Part shown: in pieces, positions 21,785-33,701 of the stretch
Layout of the letters: every line of letters begins with the position of its first letter
Position numbering within the stretch: position 1 is the stretch's first letter
From: Dipteris shenzhenensis
Taxonomy: Eukaryota > Polypodiophyta > Polypodiopsida > Gleicheniales
Assembly: GCA_047967505.1 (NCBI GenBank)
Contig: CM106538.1
DNA length: 64,000 nucleotides
Strand: one strand, 5' to 3'
Program-made: the position numbers and the translations under genes
The notes under the pieces: model-generated
What the model was told of the DNA's origin: nothing
Databases searched by the model: none
The model's input: only the letters and a program-made list of their open reading frames with translations

Positions 21785-22650
21785 ATGGAAATATTCTCTA
21801 GTAAAGGTGCTTTTATGGCCATTGATTCAGTTTTGGCTTCAATAATTTTTTGGAACTCTCTGTTAACTGATGAGCAATTTAGTATGGCATCTACTTTGTT
21901 TAAGAAAGGATTGCAATCTTGGGGTCAGCTATGGCATAGAGACATTTTTAGATGGAATACATGGCACGAGATCAGGAGGGAATTTTCTCTCTCTAATCAA
22001 AATCAGGGCTTTATCTTGAGCAAATTGGAGCTATGGCAGGGAGATGTCATATGGAAGGGTGGTTCTGTTCTAATCATACATAAATAATTTAGTTTGGTAG
22101 GTTGCTCTTCCATCCTTCCCATTCTGACTCCAACTACTGATATGGATGACCTTTTTAGAACTCTTAATTCTAGATAGAACCTAAAGGATGGTAGATATAA
22201 ATGGTATGCCAAGTTTGACAAATTATGGATTAAACAAGTTCTAGAGAAGATGTCTTGTCTTGCTTGGCTCATTCTTCACAAGGTAGTATGGACAAATGCT
22301 AGAGGACTCAGAATAGGGAAGGGAGATGGGAGGTATCAAAGATGCCTTGAGGATATTTTTATTTGTAGCCTATCGTCATGCCATAAGAGTTTGGAAATTC
22401 ATATAGATAGAGTGTGGAGAGCCAATTACTAGAAAGCTATACTATTAGGAGATGCATGCAAAACCAGGCATGATCATTAGGTTCCAAATAAGGGCACATG
22501 CTCTATGGTTCATATGGATCTCTAGAAATAATTTTCTATTTAACCATAAAGATTTATGTACTGATGCATTGTTTACTTCATGGTGGGATAGAAAAAAAGA
22601 AGACTTGAATTTCAGATAGGGGCCTACAATCTAGAACACACAAGGTTGAA
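21785..22650 (+). pseudogene. LINE ORF2 C-terminal relic (zf-RVT region)
   Basis: A 100-codon open frame (WHEIRREFSLSNQNQ) is followed, after stops, by MSCLAWLILHKVVWTNARGL and GKGDGRYQRCLEDIF, the zinc-binding C-terminal domain of plant LINEs. Then come AILLGDACKTR and, in a shifted frame, the typical tail ALWFIWISRNNFLFNH. The arrangement is collinear with 18200-18720 on the minus strand, so these are two copies of one family in opposite orientation. Confidence 0.75.
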
Positions 22651-23286
22651 TGCTCACATTGCAAAACACAAGCGTTGGTGTTTTATTTTGATGAACATTC
22701 CAAAATACCTCGCTATCTACAGAGAAGACCTCCCACAGCTGACCCCAGCCCTGCTGTCGTGCTGGACCTTCTACATAGAACCCTTCTTCCCAAAGTCATA
22801 ATTATGTTGCTCCCTCTTTACAGCCTTTTTCTCATGCTTCTAATGAGATGTTGTGTTCCCACTGTTGCTCTTGCTGCTACTACCTCTAATCATAGACCAA
22901 GTCTCAATGAAGAGGCTACGAGCTTCTCCTTTCAAGTTCCTTCTGGTTCACACAACAAATACTGAGGATCATATTTTCTTTTTGTAAGATGCTAGTTCTA
23001 TCCACCAGTGTTATTGGCTAAACTCTGATTATGTACAAAGGTTACTCAAAGATAATATAATCTCTCTTGTTTTTTGCCCCCTCCAAAAAACACTAAAAAA
23101 CAAGCTCAAATGCATGAAAAGACTAGGCAAAAATGACAATTTCTATCTTTCCTACTCCAAAATCGCACTTTCCTCCTTTAATACCATCCTATACTCCACT
23201 AACAACACTTCTAGTTAATCTAGAATCATTTTGCCATGGGTGGATAATGATAGAGAGATTGTGCAATACAAAAGCATACCTCGAAG
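22651..23286. other. No recognised gene
   Basis: It may include the LINE 3' tail. The plus-strand frame 22675-22965 is open but unrecognised. Confidence 0.35.
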
Positions 23287-23304
23287 TCCCCGACAACGGT
23301 GCCA
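23287..23304 (-). other. Candidate tRNA-Arg-type primer-binding site, minus strand
   Basis: The minus strand reads TGGCACCGTTGTCGGGGA, close to TGGCGCCGTTGCCGGGGA, the primer site used by several plant gypsy lineages. TGTG at 23310 could then be the inner edge of an LTR extending to the right. No second LTR was found. Confidence 0.5.
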
Positions 23305-23458
23305 AAAAATGTGTAGTCCTTTGGTAACTCAGGTGTTAAGGGGAACTTGGAAGAATTCCATCAAAGCCTCTATTCCCAAGAAACTCCTTGTGGGAGCTTC
23401 ATATGCACAAGCCTCACACTTGTGTCACCCAAGCGTCTACCGGATTGTGTGCAAGTGA

Positions 23459-23560
23459 TTCCACGAGGGAGAAACGAGAGAGGGGGGAGAAGAAGGGGGG
23501 AGGGAAGAAGGGAATGAGATTAAGAGAAAGGAGAGAATGGGGGAGGGGGATATGGCAATC
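23459..23560 (+). repeat. Polypurine GA/GGA-rich tract
   Basis: About 100 bases almost entirely A and G with several runs of five or six G. The opposite strand is polypyrimidine. Confidence 0.8.
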
Positions 23561-24239
23561 ACAAGGCAACTTAGCAAGAGGAATCAAGAAGAGTCAATGC
23601 AAGAGAATGCAAAGAAAGAGAGAGCTTCTATTCCCAAAACTTACAAGAAGTCAAACTTTTGGCCTTAAATACATTCCACCTTTTGAAGGGAGGGCTAACC
23701 CTTGTACTCTCTTGTACCTCTCTAATTGTCATATTACAACCATTTAGGCCCATAGGGCTCCAAGGAAAATGTCATATGCTAATCCTCATGCTCTCTCCTA
23801 CATCTACACTTGCTATTATAGTTCATGGATTGTTAACTATTGTCGACAGTTAATGGGGATGTAGTTTGGCTCATGGGGGGGACATGCTTTCTCAATTGAA
23901 CCAATTTTACCAACTTTAAGGATGATTGAGATTAGGTCTCTAGGATAGAGATCTACGATGCCTAGCCACCTTCTTGATCATGCTCGTCATCTTCACTAGA
24001 GGATAGTGTTTTGGAGATAGTATTGAGCATCATTGCTTGGAACATCTAATCTTTTACACCCTTTCCATGATGGGTATTCACTAGATGTATAGACCACCAC
24101 CATGGTCGTTAGCCCCTATTTCTGAGATTCCCTAGGTGGTGAGCTAGGAGCTCTGAAAGTAGGTTGTCGTTTTTCTAGCTGACAACTAGTTTCTTTTTAC
24201 ATTGTACTTAGCTAGCTCCTTTTGGAAGCTATTTTGTAT
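23561..24239. other. No recognised gene
   Basis: It may be the 3' portion of the minus-strand LINE that follows, or an LTR whose primer site lies at 23287-23304. No motif decides between these. Confidence 0.35.
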
Positions 24240-26560
24240 GGTTTTTTTCAAGCATTTATAGAGTTTTCTTGTCTGTTAAAAAACTAATCCCAACTAATTT
24301 GGCCTGGTTGATCCTAGCCCAAAATGTCACAGAGCCTCCTTAAACATCTCAAGGATCACTATAAAACTCTCCATGTAAAGTGATGTGTCATCTGCAAACT
24401 CTGACTCTACTAGCTCCTTCTCCTATCGGATTGGGAGCCTCATCCTTGTAAGAACCTTGGCTTGAGAGTGCAAGAAATAGACTAGCACCTTTGCTACAAA
24501 AAGAAAGAGGGAGGATGGAAGTATCCCTAATGAATTGAGTGGGAAAGAGGGATAAGGCCTTGCATGTATGACTACTAATAAGCATCTGATGGGAGCTACC
24601 TATGTACAAAGTTGAGACCCCTCTAATCAACCTACCTAAGAAACAGAAATGTATGGTTCCCTCTAGGAAAGACCACTCACCCTTATCACATGCCTTTAGG
24701 AAATACCATTCCCCCTTATCATATACCTTCTCATATCCAAGAGAAGGATAGCAGGATGTTGTGGCTCCTCCCAGATCCAATCCAAAGCCTCCCAAAAGGT
24801 GGTGTTGCCAAGGATATTGTGTTCTTGGACTAACCTTGTCACTGTGTGTCATGGATGATGTTAACAGGTTGGGGCCATAGTTGTAGACTCAAGACCTTGG
24901 CTAGGATCTCATAAGTTGTGTCTAATAGGGTGATCAGCCTCCACTACCATAAGCTAGCTCTATATCCTCCTTTTTTGGAATTAAGCAAACCCACCCTCGA
25001 CTCGAAAGATTGAGGTAGTAAGCCTACATTAAAAACTCTTAAAAAGCTAGTCAAAGAGAAGGGCACATATGTTCCTATAAGAATTTAAAGGAAGCTGATG
25101 TTAAACCATCCTCTCTAAGATGCTTTTGTAGAGAAATCGCCTTGAGGGCCTCTAAGAGCTCATCATCTATGAAAGGTGTCTTAAGTTGTCAGCTCATTTT
25201 CTATGACATTACGAGATGACCCCCAAATAGTCTCCTTGGCTGCTGCGATCACTTAGGGGGACTCCTCCTCAACGTGAAGCAGACTCTTGTAGAACTTTGT
25301 GGTCATCTTGAGAATCTCCTAAGTGTCCAAGTGCATGTGACCCTTCAAATCTCTTAATCTGTGCAACTCTGTCCTCACTATCATGTCGTGAAAGAATTGT
25401 CTGGACAAACTATCACCCTACTGCACCCAACAAGATTTGGAAGAAGGTAGGAGAACTCCACATGATGGGTCTTTGTGTCATGGAGGTCTAGTTGCATGCA
25501 CTTGTATCTATTGCTAGCCACTAGGTAGCCACTATGACCCTGGGTCTTGCTCTTTGAGGTGCTTGATGGAGGCTAGGTCCCATCTCAAAGCTCTCTTGCA
25601 TGCCTGGAGGAGATGGTGGCATCACAAAGCCTAGGACTATAGCTCCTCACCTCTCCTTTGGATCACCTCAGTTGCCCACATGGACCAAGTTCCATTTGGT
25701 CTCTTAGCTAATTGACTCTAGATCTCTAACACCACCTCCTATATCTCCTACTCCTATAACAAGGAATCAAGAATGCAGACCCCTTATTGAGTTACCCCTC
25801 AGTGGGGATGTTCAAGCTATAGAATAGCAGGGAGTGGTCTAACATCATGCTACCTAGAATGCTAGTGGCTCCTCCCTTATGCATCTGAGTCCCTCATGTA
25901 AAACTTATCTAGCCTCTCTAATAGTCCATCATGCCAACACTGACCAAAGGAGAAACTAAGATTTCCTCAAATCTTGACAAAATCTACCTCTTGCTAGGGG
26001 TCCCTATGACAAATCATGAAGATGAACTACTTCCCCAAGTACTCCTCTATGCTACTAGCATGCATCTTTGAGAAGGAGGCTCTACCTTGCTTGTCCTCCC
26101 CAAAATTTAGATTGTTGAAGTTGCCTCTAATGTAATCCAAAAGTCTACATCTGGGAGGCTCTCTATCAAACGCCTCAAAAAAATGGGCCGCTGCTCTACC
26201 TACAACTAGAGCATAGACTTTTAGGATGCCTATCATTGAGTCACCCAAATCAATGCCCATCCAAACTACCTACCTGTGACTGGATAAAAAACATCTTCTA
26301 CCATCGTCTATGAAATTGAGATGCAAATCCATCCGCTTCGACCTATTGCAAGGGACCACACCTTTGGCCCTATGGCAAGAGATGGTGTTGCCGACAACTG
26401 AGATATGATATTGAAAACATGTGCTCTTGGATAAAAAGAAAGTCCAAGGTTTGTCCTACCACTACCCTCTATAGCTCTGATGGAGTGTCAGAATTGTGGT
26501 TGTTAACCCACCCGGTCATGGTATTTGTGCACATTCCAACTCACTAAAGTCTAAATCATC
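24240..26560 (-). pseudogene. LINE ORF2: endonuclease to reverse transcriptase, decayed
   Basis: On the minus strand, in order: LDFLFIQEHMF (endonuclease Gln-Glu motif, about 26430), IRGNFNNLNFGEDKQG (the G-D-F-N motif with Asp changed to Asn, about 26120), a long linker containing TTKFYKSLLHVEEE, reverse transcriptase motifs LLPQSFESRVGLLNSKKG, WRLITLLDTTYEILAKVLSL and NIIHDTQ (25020-24840), GYEKVYDKGEW (motif A, catalytic Asp lost) and LFPTQFIRDTSILPLSFC (24540-24500). Stops and shifts are spread throughout. The expected order of domains over about 2.3 kb indicates one nearly complete ORF2. A local duplication around 24660-24730 repeats the DKGEW segment. Confidence 0.85.
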
Positions 26561-26599
26561 GAGAAGAGGCTTGGGAGAACAAGGTTGTCTTATGAAGAG

Positions 26600-27450
26600 G
26601 ATCATGTACCACCACACTGGACTTTTATGACTTCAAAGGGGGCTTGTAGGGTGAGTAATCTGCATTTGTACATCACAATACCAAAGGCATGGTAGGTTTA
26701 ATGCCCATTTTGAGGGCCCAATTCATCATAAAGGAAACCTCTACCCCTGCCTTGGCTATGCACTCGTGAAGTAGCAACCAATGCATGACCTAAGTGTAAT
26801 GTAACTCTGGTCCCATGCAAATTACGCCCATTACAAAACCTATGCCTGGCCTCTCCATGGAGAAACCAAGCTAGAAAGTAGCTATATCAGCATAGTTGAG
26901 ACAAATGTTGATCCCTTAGAGGCCCATCCATTCCTCCATCATGTGGTACTTCATGCGATCCCACTTCATCATAAAGAAAACCTCTATCCCAACTTGGTTG
27001 CACTATGGTGAAGCAATCAATACATGAACTGAGTGTAATGTACCTCTAGTCTCAGGTGAATCACACCCAGTGTGAAACCTATGCCCAGTCTCTCCATGGT
27101 CAAACCAAGTTGAAAAGTAGTTGTAGCACCATGGTTGTTGAGAGAAACATCAATCCCCTGGGGGCCCATCTACTTCTCTATCATAGCTCTTTCATCATAA
27201 GTTGGAACAAAGAGGAGGTCCACTTCTCCTTCCCTATGGAGGCAAAGTTTAACCCCCCTAAAGCATGAGTATGAGAGCATACCACAACCCCGTTTATGGG
27301 GCTAAAAAATCATAATTTTCATATCCAAGGTGAGTGGATAATCGATTGGAATCTCTAGGGAGTTCCATGTTTCAACACTATAGAACTCCCTAAAAATTAT
27401 TGCTCTTTGGGCCTGGAAGCTACAAAAAATGGCCACTTGAGGATACCTTT
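26600..27450 (-). pseudogene. Possible LINE ORF1 region, decayed
   Basis: It lies directly upstream of the minus-strand ORF2, where ORF1 should be. Minus-strand pieces such as TFQLGLTMERLGIGFTLGVI and ATFWLGFSMERPGIGFVMGV repeat one another. The similarity to a nucleic-acid-binding ORF1 protein is positional only, so the call is tentative. Confidence 0.4.
26722..27199. repeat. Diverged tandem duplication, unit about 243 bp
   Basis: TTCATCATAAAG at 26722 recurs at 26965, and a partial third TTCATCATAAG starts near 27187. Between them the two units align along their length (for example CCTATGCC, CTCTCCATGG, ACCAAG, GGCCCATC at matching places). Confidence 0.8.
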
Positions 27451-27632
27451 TGTGGCAAAGTAGTATCCTGAAGATGAGTGGATGACTAAGGATGGCATGA
27501 AGAGGTCATAGCTTGAGAGTAAGGGGGGGCTCTGGAATGCCCTTGCTCAAAGGCTTTTGGTACAACCTCCCACTTAAAGGCCAATGCACCTTTGAGGGAG
27601 AAGACGGGCATCCTAATGTCATCCGAGACCCA

Positions 27633-28260
27633 TCAATACTCTGCAATGTCCAAACCGCTCTGAGGAAAGACTCTTTGTAAGAAGATCTGTAGGGTTCTCA
27701 TCTGTGTGAACCTTGACAAGCTGGATGCGCTATCCTCAATCACCTCTCTGATGAAGTGATACTTCACATCAATATGCTTTGTCTTTGCATGGAAGATAGG
27801 ATTCCGTGCCAACTGGATGGCACTCTGACTATCACAGTGCAAAACTGGAACCTCTCCTGCAATGCTCAAGTCTCCCACTAGACAAGTAAGCCATATAGCT
27901 TCCTTGCATGCCTCAGTGGCTGCAACATACTTTGCCTCAGTGGTAGACAAAGCCATACATGGCTGCAAATGAGAGACCCATGAAACTGCACCTCCAATGA
28001 ATGAGAAAACATATCCTATAGTAGACCTCTTGGTGTCTACATTCCCTGCAAAATCAGTATCCGCATATCCAACAACAAATGTGTCCTTCCTCCCAAAGAA
28101 AATGCACATGTTCTTTGTACCATTCGAGATTCTCATGATACCTTTCACTGCCTCCCAATGCTTCTTGCCAAGATTTGCCATATGCTAACAGCTCCCACTG
28201 CAAAAGCAATATCTGGACGTGTAGTAACCATGGCATACATCAAGCTTTCTACTGTGATAC
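27633..28260 (-). pseudogene. Ty1/copia reverse transcriptase end and RNase H
   Basis: An open 182-codon minus-strand frame reads MANLGKKHWEAVKGIMR, ADTDFAGNVDTKRSTIGYVF, LSTTEAKYVAATEACKEAIW and HCDSQSAIQLARNPIFHAKT, the standard copia RNase H with its acidic residues. Just upstream (28250-28190) a stop-interrupted AMVTTRPDIAFAVGAVS is the end of the reverse transcriptase. The frame shifts before the element C-terminus. The rest of the element is absent, so this is a fragment. Confidence 0.92.
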
Positions 28261-29298
28261 TTATAGTTGGTTGTGTGACCAAGCATAAATCTTGTACATT
28301 TTGTATAATCACGTGGGAGGCATTCTTATCCCCTTTTGATTTAACTAGAAATATTGTTGGGTCACCAAGTGGTCTAGGTCATGAACCATGCACATATTCC
28401 CATCTATCTTGCAAGACAAGTTTTGTTTCCATTCATATTTTCAAGTGTCGTATCTTCATTTGTCCAGCTTTGTTGAAGACGCAAGGTTGATGTTGCCTAT
28501 TCTTGATATTGTGTGGTGTCAAATGCTAGATTTACATAGGGAAAATAAATATTCATTTGAATTATAATTTTGAGGAAATTTTGAAAAATATCAAAATGCA
28601 TTTGGAAATGTTGCCTTGTACTTGATGGTCTAAGAAGGGCTGAATTTTGATCAAATCTATGAAAAAAAGACCCATAATACACTAAAAAGTATTAATAATG
28701 AGCACTTAAACTTAATTCAAAATAACGACATCCAAAAAATGGCCAAAATAGCATGGAAAATTTGCCAAAATGTTTATTTCTATGTGCTCAAAATTTAGTT
28801 CGAATGACCAAGGTATGGGCTTTTAAACTTCAACTTTATTGGCTCAAACAAATGGAGTTATTAAGGCTACCATACATAGAGTCTGATTTGATTTTGTAGA
28901 ATTAGATAATTGGACCATAAATGTATTGGACTTTAAATCAATTGGACTATAAATATATTGGACTTCATAGAATTAGTTCTTTGGACTAACTAATGAGCTC
29001 ACCTAGCTTAACCACCGACTTATTTTACTATCAAATATGCTTAGAAATGACAAATTATCATACAGCAAAGAGAAATGATGGCATGGAAATTCTATTCATG
29101 TACAAGGGTTGTTAAAATCTATGACACTCAAGGAGCTTGAAATAAAAATAGAGCTTTGAGCAGGGAGTGGGAATGAACAAAAGGCTCTATAAATAAATAT
29201 TTTTTCTCTATCATTTCATGAGTCAACAAGAACACTTTTTAGTATATCCTCATGCACTCATAAAGCATCCATTACATCACTCCATCTGTCACTCACAT
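28261..29298. other. A/T-rich, no recognised gene
   Basis: It contains short direct repeats of an ATTGGACT(A/T)(T/A)AAAT type (28915-28975) and a TATA-like CTCTATAAATAAA (29187-29199). No coding motif was seen. Confidence 0.4.
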
Positions 29299-29399
29299 CT
29301 AATCAATAACTCGCTCTCAATCTCACCTCTTAGAGCACTCACCCATGAACACAAACACACTCACACAAATGCACACCACCGAGCTCTCAACTTCTCATA
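29299..29399 (+). repeat. Dispersed repeat R2, copy 1
   Basis: CTAATCAATA, CTCAATCTCACC, TTAGAGCACTCAC and CTCACACAAATGCACAC recur in the same order at 40961-41069. Just downstream a 26-bp piece (ATCATAGTTTCAACACCCTC) is itself duplicated at 29407 and 29447. Confidence 0.8.
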
Positions 29400-29639
29400 G
29401 TAATGATATCATAGTTTCAACACCCTCTCTTGGTGTCGTAGTGACATCATAGTTTCAACACCCTCTCTTGATCAAATGATTTTAGACATTGCTTTCCTAT
29501 GACCTCTACATCTAACCCCCAACTCTCTTGGTTGTAGAGGTACTTGGCTAGAGATGGATCACCAAATACTCTATGGTTTTCATCTTTCCATAGAGTGCAA
29601 CGTGCACAATAGCCAGCCCAAGTGAAAAAATAATAACCC

Positions 29640-30760
29640 TGCTTTATAGGGTGGACTCCAAATAGCTAAATTACTTGTCAAAGTAGTCACTAGAAAACCT
29701 AGTTGTAGAAGTTGCTATAGAGATGTAAGAAGCCACAAGTCTTAGGGCAATGCCAAAGAGGTGGGTGACAACCTCCCTTAGAGCTAGACATCTATGACAA
29801 GTAGCAGGAGCAATGTGTCCATGTGTAAATATTTGTTTGAACGGAATATAACTCCAAGCAGAACTACCATAAGAAAACTTGTTGTGGCTAAGGGGAATTT
29901 TTCAACTCCAAAGTTGCTATAATCTTTTCCTCTGCCACCTTGCATTATAAATCATAGACCAAATGTGATTTGCACAACCTGACGTCTAAGGGGGAGGCAA
30001 CACAACCTTATACAATGTGGTGACCATGACATCAAATAATGATAATGGATGAGAGCTCGGAACATGCAAGTGAAGGGCCTAGTATTTGAGGCAATACAAG
30101 AGAGGGCATTGGTAGAAATCATTAGAGCATCTTGGAAATTGTATGCCAAATAGATTGATAGTACAATCCCAATCCAAACTGTCTGATTGTTGTATAGTAG
30201 CAGCATCATCAAGCACATCTCCCACAACGTGGATCCGATTGGACCAAATACAATATGAGTGTGTCTAGGCTACTACAAAGCTAGTGGATGTGCAAAGACC
30301 CTCAACCAATGTGAAATATGAGTTCACAATGAGTTTCCATGAAGAGAGTCCTGAGAGATGAGAGAGTATTTCTTTCCAGTCTAAAAGCATGCAGGTCATA
30401 AAAGGGCATCCTTTAACTCTACCATCAATATGTCCAAGAAAGAGAGAATCCCATTAAGTTGGCCAAAGGCAATAATGGTCAAGTGTGAGAGCAAGTGATG
30501 CATCATGATAGTCCATGGATGATCACCTTCATAAACTTAAGCATCATTTTCCCTTTATGAGCCAAAACGTGTATGTGAATATTAAGGATAGCTAGTACCT
30601 CATGCACCTTTAGTGAGTAGTGGTACTCTATGGAAAGGAACATAAGGCCCTTACAACCATGCTTCAACTTCCAAAAAGTATCCATAATATTAGGCATACT
30701 TGTCAAACATCATCAAAGGCAATATAGGGAATCAAAATGGATTTGACTATGTGGAATTGC
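29640..30760 (-). pseudogene. LINE ORF2 C-terminal relic
   Basis: The minus strand reads, in order, HIHVLAHKGKMML (the post-reverse-transcriptase region where LINEs have a similar gly-lys motif), a long unreadable stretch, then WSYIPFKQIFTHGHIAPATC and RCLALREVVTHLFGIAL, a zf-RVT domain. Frames are broken. It is a different subfamily from the copies at 18 kb and 22 kb. Confidence 0.6.
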
Positions 30761-31589
30761 ACATGTAGTGGTAAAGTGCTAACTTCCAATATTTCAATTT
30801 CTTTTTAATCTAATGGCATCCGATCCATTTGTTGTGGCAGCAAACCACAAAGATGATAGACAACATATGTGAACAATTTCCCTAGGCCATCAAAGATGAT
30901 GCCAATTTTTTGCATGGAATGGTAGAAGCTTTTTCAAAAGTTCTCTTGTAGGCTAGGGCCAAACCATGAAATGATAAATTTAGCATGCATGAGTTTTGAC
31001 ATATTCTTCTCATTGGAATGAAGGAGTCATCAGCATTTGCTTGTGTAATCATTAGCTTTCTTGCAAGTATCTTTCATCACTTGTAATAGCCACAAAGTGA
31101 TCAATGTATTCAAGCATCAATTGTTGCATACTCCATTCCATTGACCTTCTATCTCCTCCTTGCCCGTAAAGCTGCCTCTTGTCTTTCCACCTCCTCCCCA
31201 AGGCCTCCCTCTTGTCTTTGCATTCCTCCCCCCTCCAAGCCTCCATCCAAGAGCTCCTTTTTTGTGAGACGTGGCAGGCTCTTCTCCTCCAAGCTGACAC
31301 AGGTCCTCTCCTCTCTTTTTTTGGTGTCTATGGTTAATAGGTTAAAGATTATATGTGTGACTTAAGGGAGGCTATTGTTAAGGCCAAAAACACTTGTCAA
31401 GGTTTGACAAAAACTATTGTAAGTGGGGTTAAGCAACTGATGGATGTTGGACCACTCATAGGTGTACTTGGCCCAGGCTTGCATGAGTCACTATGCTAAA
31501 CATTTTTGGCATCTCAAGTTCGACTCACAGGATGTACTATTGGCATGACTTGAGCTTCTCCAGCATGTCTATATAAATTGTGTCCCCTA
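30761..31589. other. No recognised gene
   Basis: Short open frames only. TCTATATAAATTG at 31568-31580 is TATA-like and precedes the LINE fragment. Confidence 0.35.
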
Positions 31590-32160
31590 CACAGCCTATG
31601 CAGTTTGGGGCACCTTTTAAACAGATTCACAAATGAAATAAACACATGTGGCAAATGGAAGTCCCTGGGTTTGGATGGTCTTAATATAGAGTTCTTTCTT
31701 GCCTACATATTACATATGATATTGGGAAACTCAACAAATGCCACCTACTTGGAAAAAAAGGGTTGGTCAAACTATTATTCCAAAGAACTTGTGTGAAGCA
31801 TTTGATAATTGGAGAGTCATTACACTTATGCATGTTATCTATAAGCTGGTTGCTAAAATGGTGGTTATCGTATCAAAGGTTTCCTGCATGATGGTCTACA
31901 TTCTGCCCAACATGGGTTCATTCCCATAGAAACATTGTAGATGATTGCTAATGCTTATGTTGGGATAGAATATGAAAAATACACTCATCAAGATGTATTC
32001 TTGTTACAAGTGGACATTGCCAAAACTTTTGACATTGTACAATGGGATTATGCAATTACTGAGATTTGGGGGGGAAATCCAACACATCGATTATTGGCTA
32101 TACCATGACAATAACTACTTGCATTCTATTTGGAGATCTTTATGATGAATTAAATCTTCA
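31590..32160 (+). pseudogene. LINE reverse transcriptase fragment
   Basis: Plus-strand frames read KSLGLDGLNIEFF (the pro-Gly-Leu-Asp-Gly motif), CEAFDNWRVITLMHVIYKLV (the Trp-Arg-Pro-Ile region) and VFLLQVDIAKTFDIVQWDYA (motif A with its Asp). The last stretch is well conserved, but the copy ends about 120 bp later, before the Tyr-x-Asp-Asp motif, at the duplicated copia locus. Confidence 0.8.
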
Positions 32161-32193
32161 TTGTTTGTTATGTTGAGGATGCCCTCTAGTGCG

Positions 32194-33292
32194 TGGAAGG
32201 TTAATGGAATGAAAGGAGGAGATGGAAGGCCTCAGAGCCATGTGTTAATACTTAGCCAAAATTTAAAAATCAAAGATCCACCTTCAGATGGGGACTGGTT
32301 GAGGATGGTCATGCATTTTTACTCTTGCAAAGCACGGGTTCAGTACTCGTTCTTCTTGCTCATGAATTACATAGTGAATTTGAGCAAAAAGGTAGTTCGA
32401 TAATCAACATCAATTAGACTCTATTGTTGAGAGTTCACGCTCAACATCATGTGATCATGTGTGCATAGCACCATCACATGATCATATGTGCATAGCACTA
32501 ACCTTATAGAGTGCTATAAAGGAAAGGGTTAGATCCCCTAACCCTAACCCTAAAAGGGTTTGTATATATTCTATTTTTTCAACTAAATCTAGTGTACAGT
32601 TAGTCATTTGTGGTGTGGTCTCTAGCTGTGCCCTCTCTCCTCATCTCCACTCTTCTCCTCTCCCCTCTTCATATTTTGCCATCTATGTCCAAAGTCATGC
32701 AAGGGCATCACATACCATGTCCTTATTATGCATTATGTTGCAAATAACTACTATTTACTACTACAAGAAGCCTTTTCTAGAAGGTCAATGGAATGGAGGA
32801 GATGGAAGGTTAATGGAATGAAAGGAGGAGATGGAAGGCCTCAGAGCCATGTGTTAATACTTAGCCAAAATTTAAAAATCAAAGATCCACCTTCAGATGG
32901 GGACTGGTTGAGGATGGTCATGCATTTTTACTCGTCCAAAGCACGGGTTCAGTACTCGTTCTTCTTGCTCATGAATTACATAGTGAATTTGAGCAAAAAG
33001 GTAGTTTGATAATCAACATCAATTAGACTCTATTGTTGAGAGTTCACGCTCAACATCATGTGATCATGTGTGCATAGCACCATCACGTGATCATATGTGC
33101 ATAGCACTAACCTTATAGAGTGCTATAAAAGAAAGGGTTAGATCCCCTAACCCTAACCCTAAAAGGGTTTGTATATATTCTATTTTTTCAACTAAATCTA
33201 GTGTACAGTTAGTCACATTTGTGGTGTGCTCTCTAGCTGTGCCCTCTCTCCTCATCTCCACTCTTCTCCTCTCCCCTCTTCATATTTTGTCA
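32194..33292 (+). repeat. 609-bp tandem duplication of the copia insertion site
   Basis: 32194-32681 (left flank plus LTR) repeats almost identically from 32803 to 33292. After the first LTR comes the right flank (TCTATGTCCAAAGT and on to about 32780), which reappears only at 36552-36650 after the longer element. The pre-integration locus was therefore duplicated, with the copia insertion in both copies. Confidence 0.9.
32425..32681 (+). repeat. Solo copia LTR (257 bp) with TCTAT target duplication
   Basis: TGTTGAGAGTTCACGCTCAAC to TTTTGCCA, flanked by TCTAT at 32420-32424 and 32682-32686. It has no primer site and no internal region. Its 3' half shares GTGGTGTGGTCTCT with the 3' LTR at 36295-36551 rather than with 33034-33292. 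Confidence 0.92.
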
Positions 33293-33304
33293 TGGTATCA
33301 GAGC
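33034..33304 (+). repeat. 5' LTR (33034-33292) and primer-binding site
   Basis: 259 bp. It starts with hairpin GTTGAG...CTCAAC, then two copies of GTGATCATNTGTGCATAGCAC, TATA box GTGCTATAAAAG, telomere-like CCCTAACCCTAACCCTAAA, and a CT-rich end. TGGTATCAGAGC follows at 33293-33304. Confidence 0.92.
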
Positions 33305-33458
33305 ATGTAGCTTTTGGCATAGAGTCGGCTGTAGAGCTTGCTTGCTGCATCGTTAGTAGGTGCCCGTGAGTACGTTGTTGGTGGAGGCCATCTCAACCCG
33401 CACAGGTCTACTGGCTGGTGTTGCAAGGACATAGGAAGCGTAAGGACATAGATCCATT

Positions 33459-33701
33459 GTGATCATGTGTGCATAGCACCATCACGTGATCATATGTGCA
33501 TAGCACTAACCTTATAGAGTGCTATAAAGGAAAGGGTTAGATCCCCTAACCTTAACCCTAAAAGGGTTTGTATATATTCTATTTTTTCAACTAAATCTAG
33601 TGTACAGTTAGTCATTTGTGGTGTGCTCTCTAGCTGTGCCCTCTCTCCTCATCTCCACTCTTCTCCTCTCCCCTCTTCATATTTTGTCATGGTATTAGAG
33701 C
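33459..33701 (+). repeat. Second, 5'-truncated LTR with its own primer site
   Basis: It lacks about the first 28 bases of the LTR but is otherwise near-identical, ending at 33689. TGGTATTAGAGC (33690-33701) follows, with a leader of a different type from the one after the first LTR. It lies inside the element, so it is probably a recombination or template-switch product. Confidence 0.85.

Noticed and set aside
32194-33701. CRISPR-like array from repeated LTR units
   Set aside because: The repeats are 230-260 bp LTRs with target duplications and primer sites, not short repeats with spacers.
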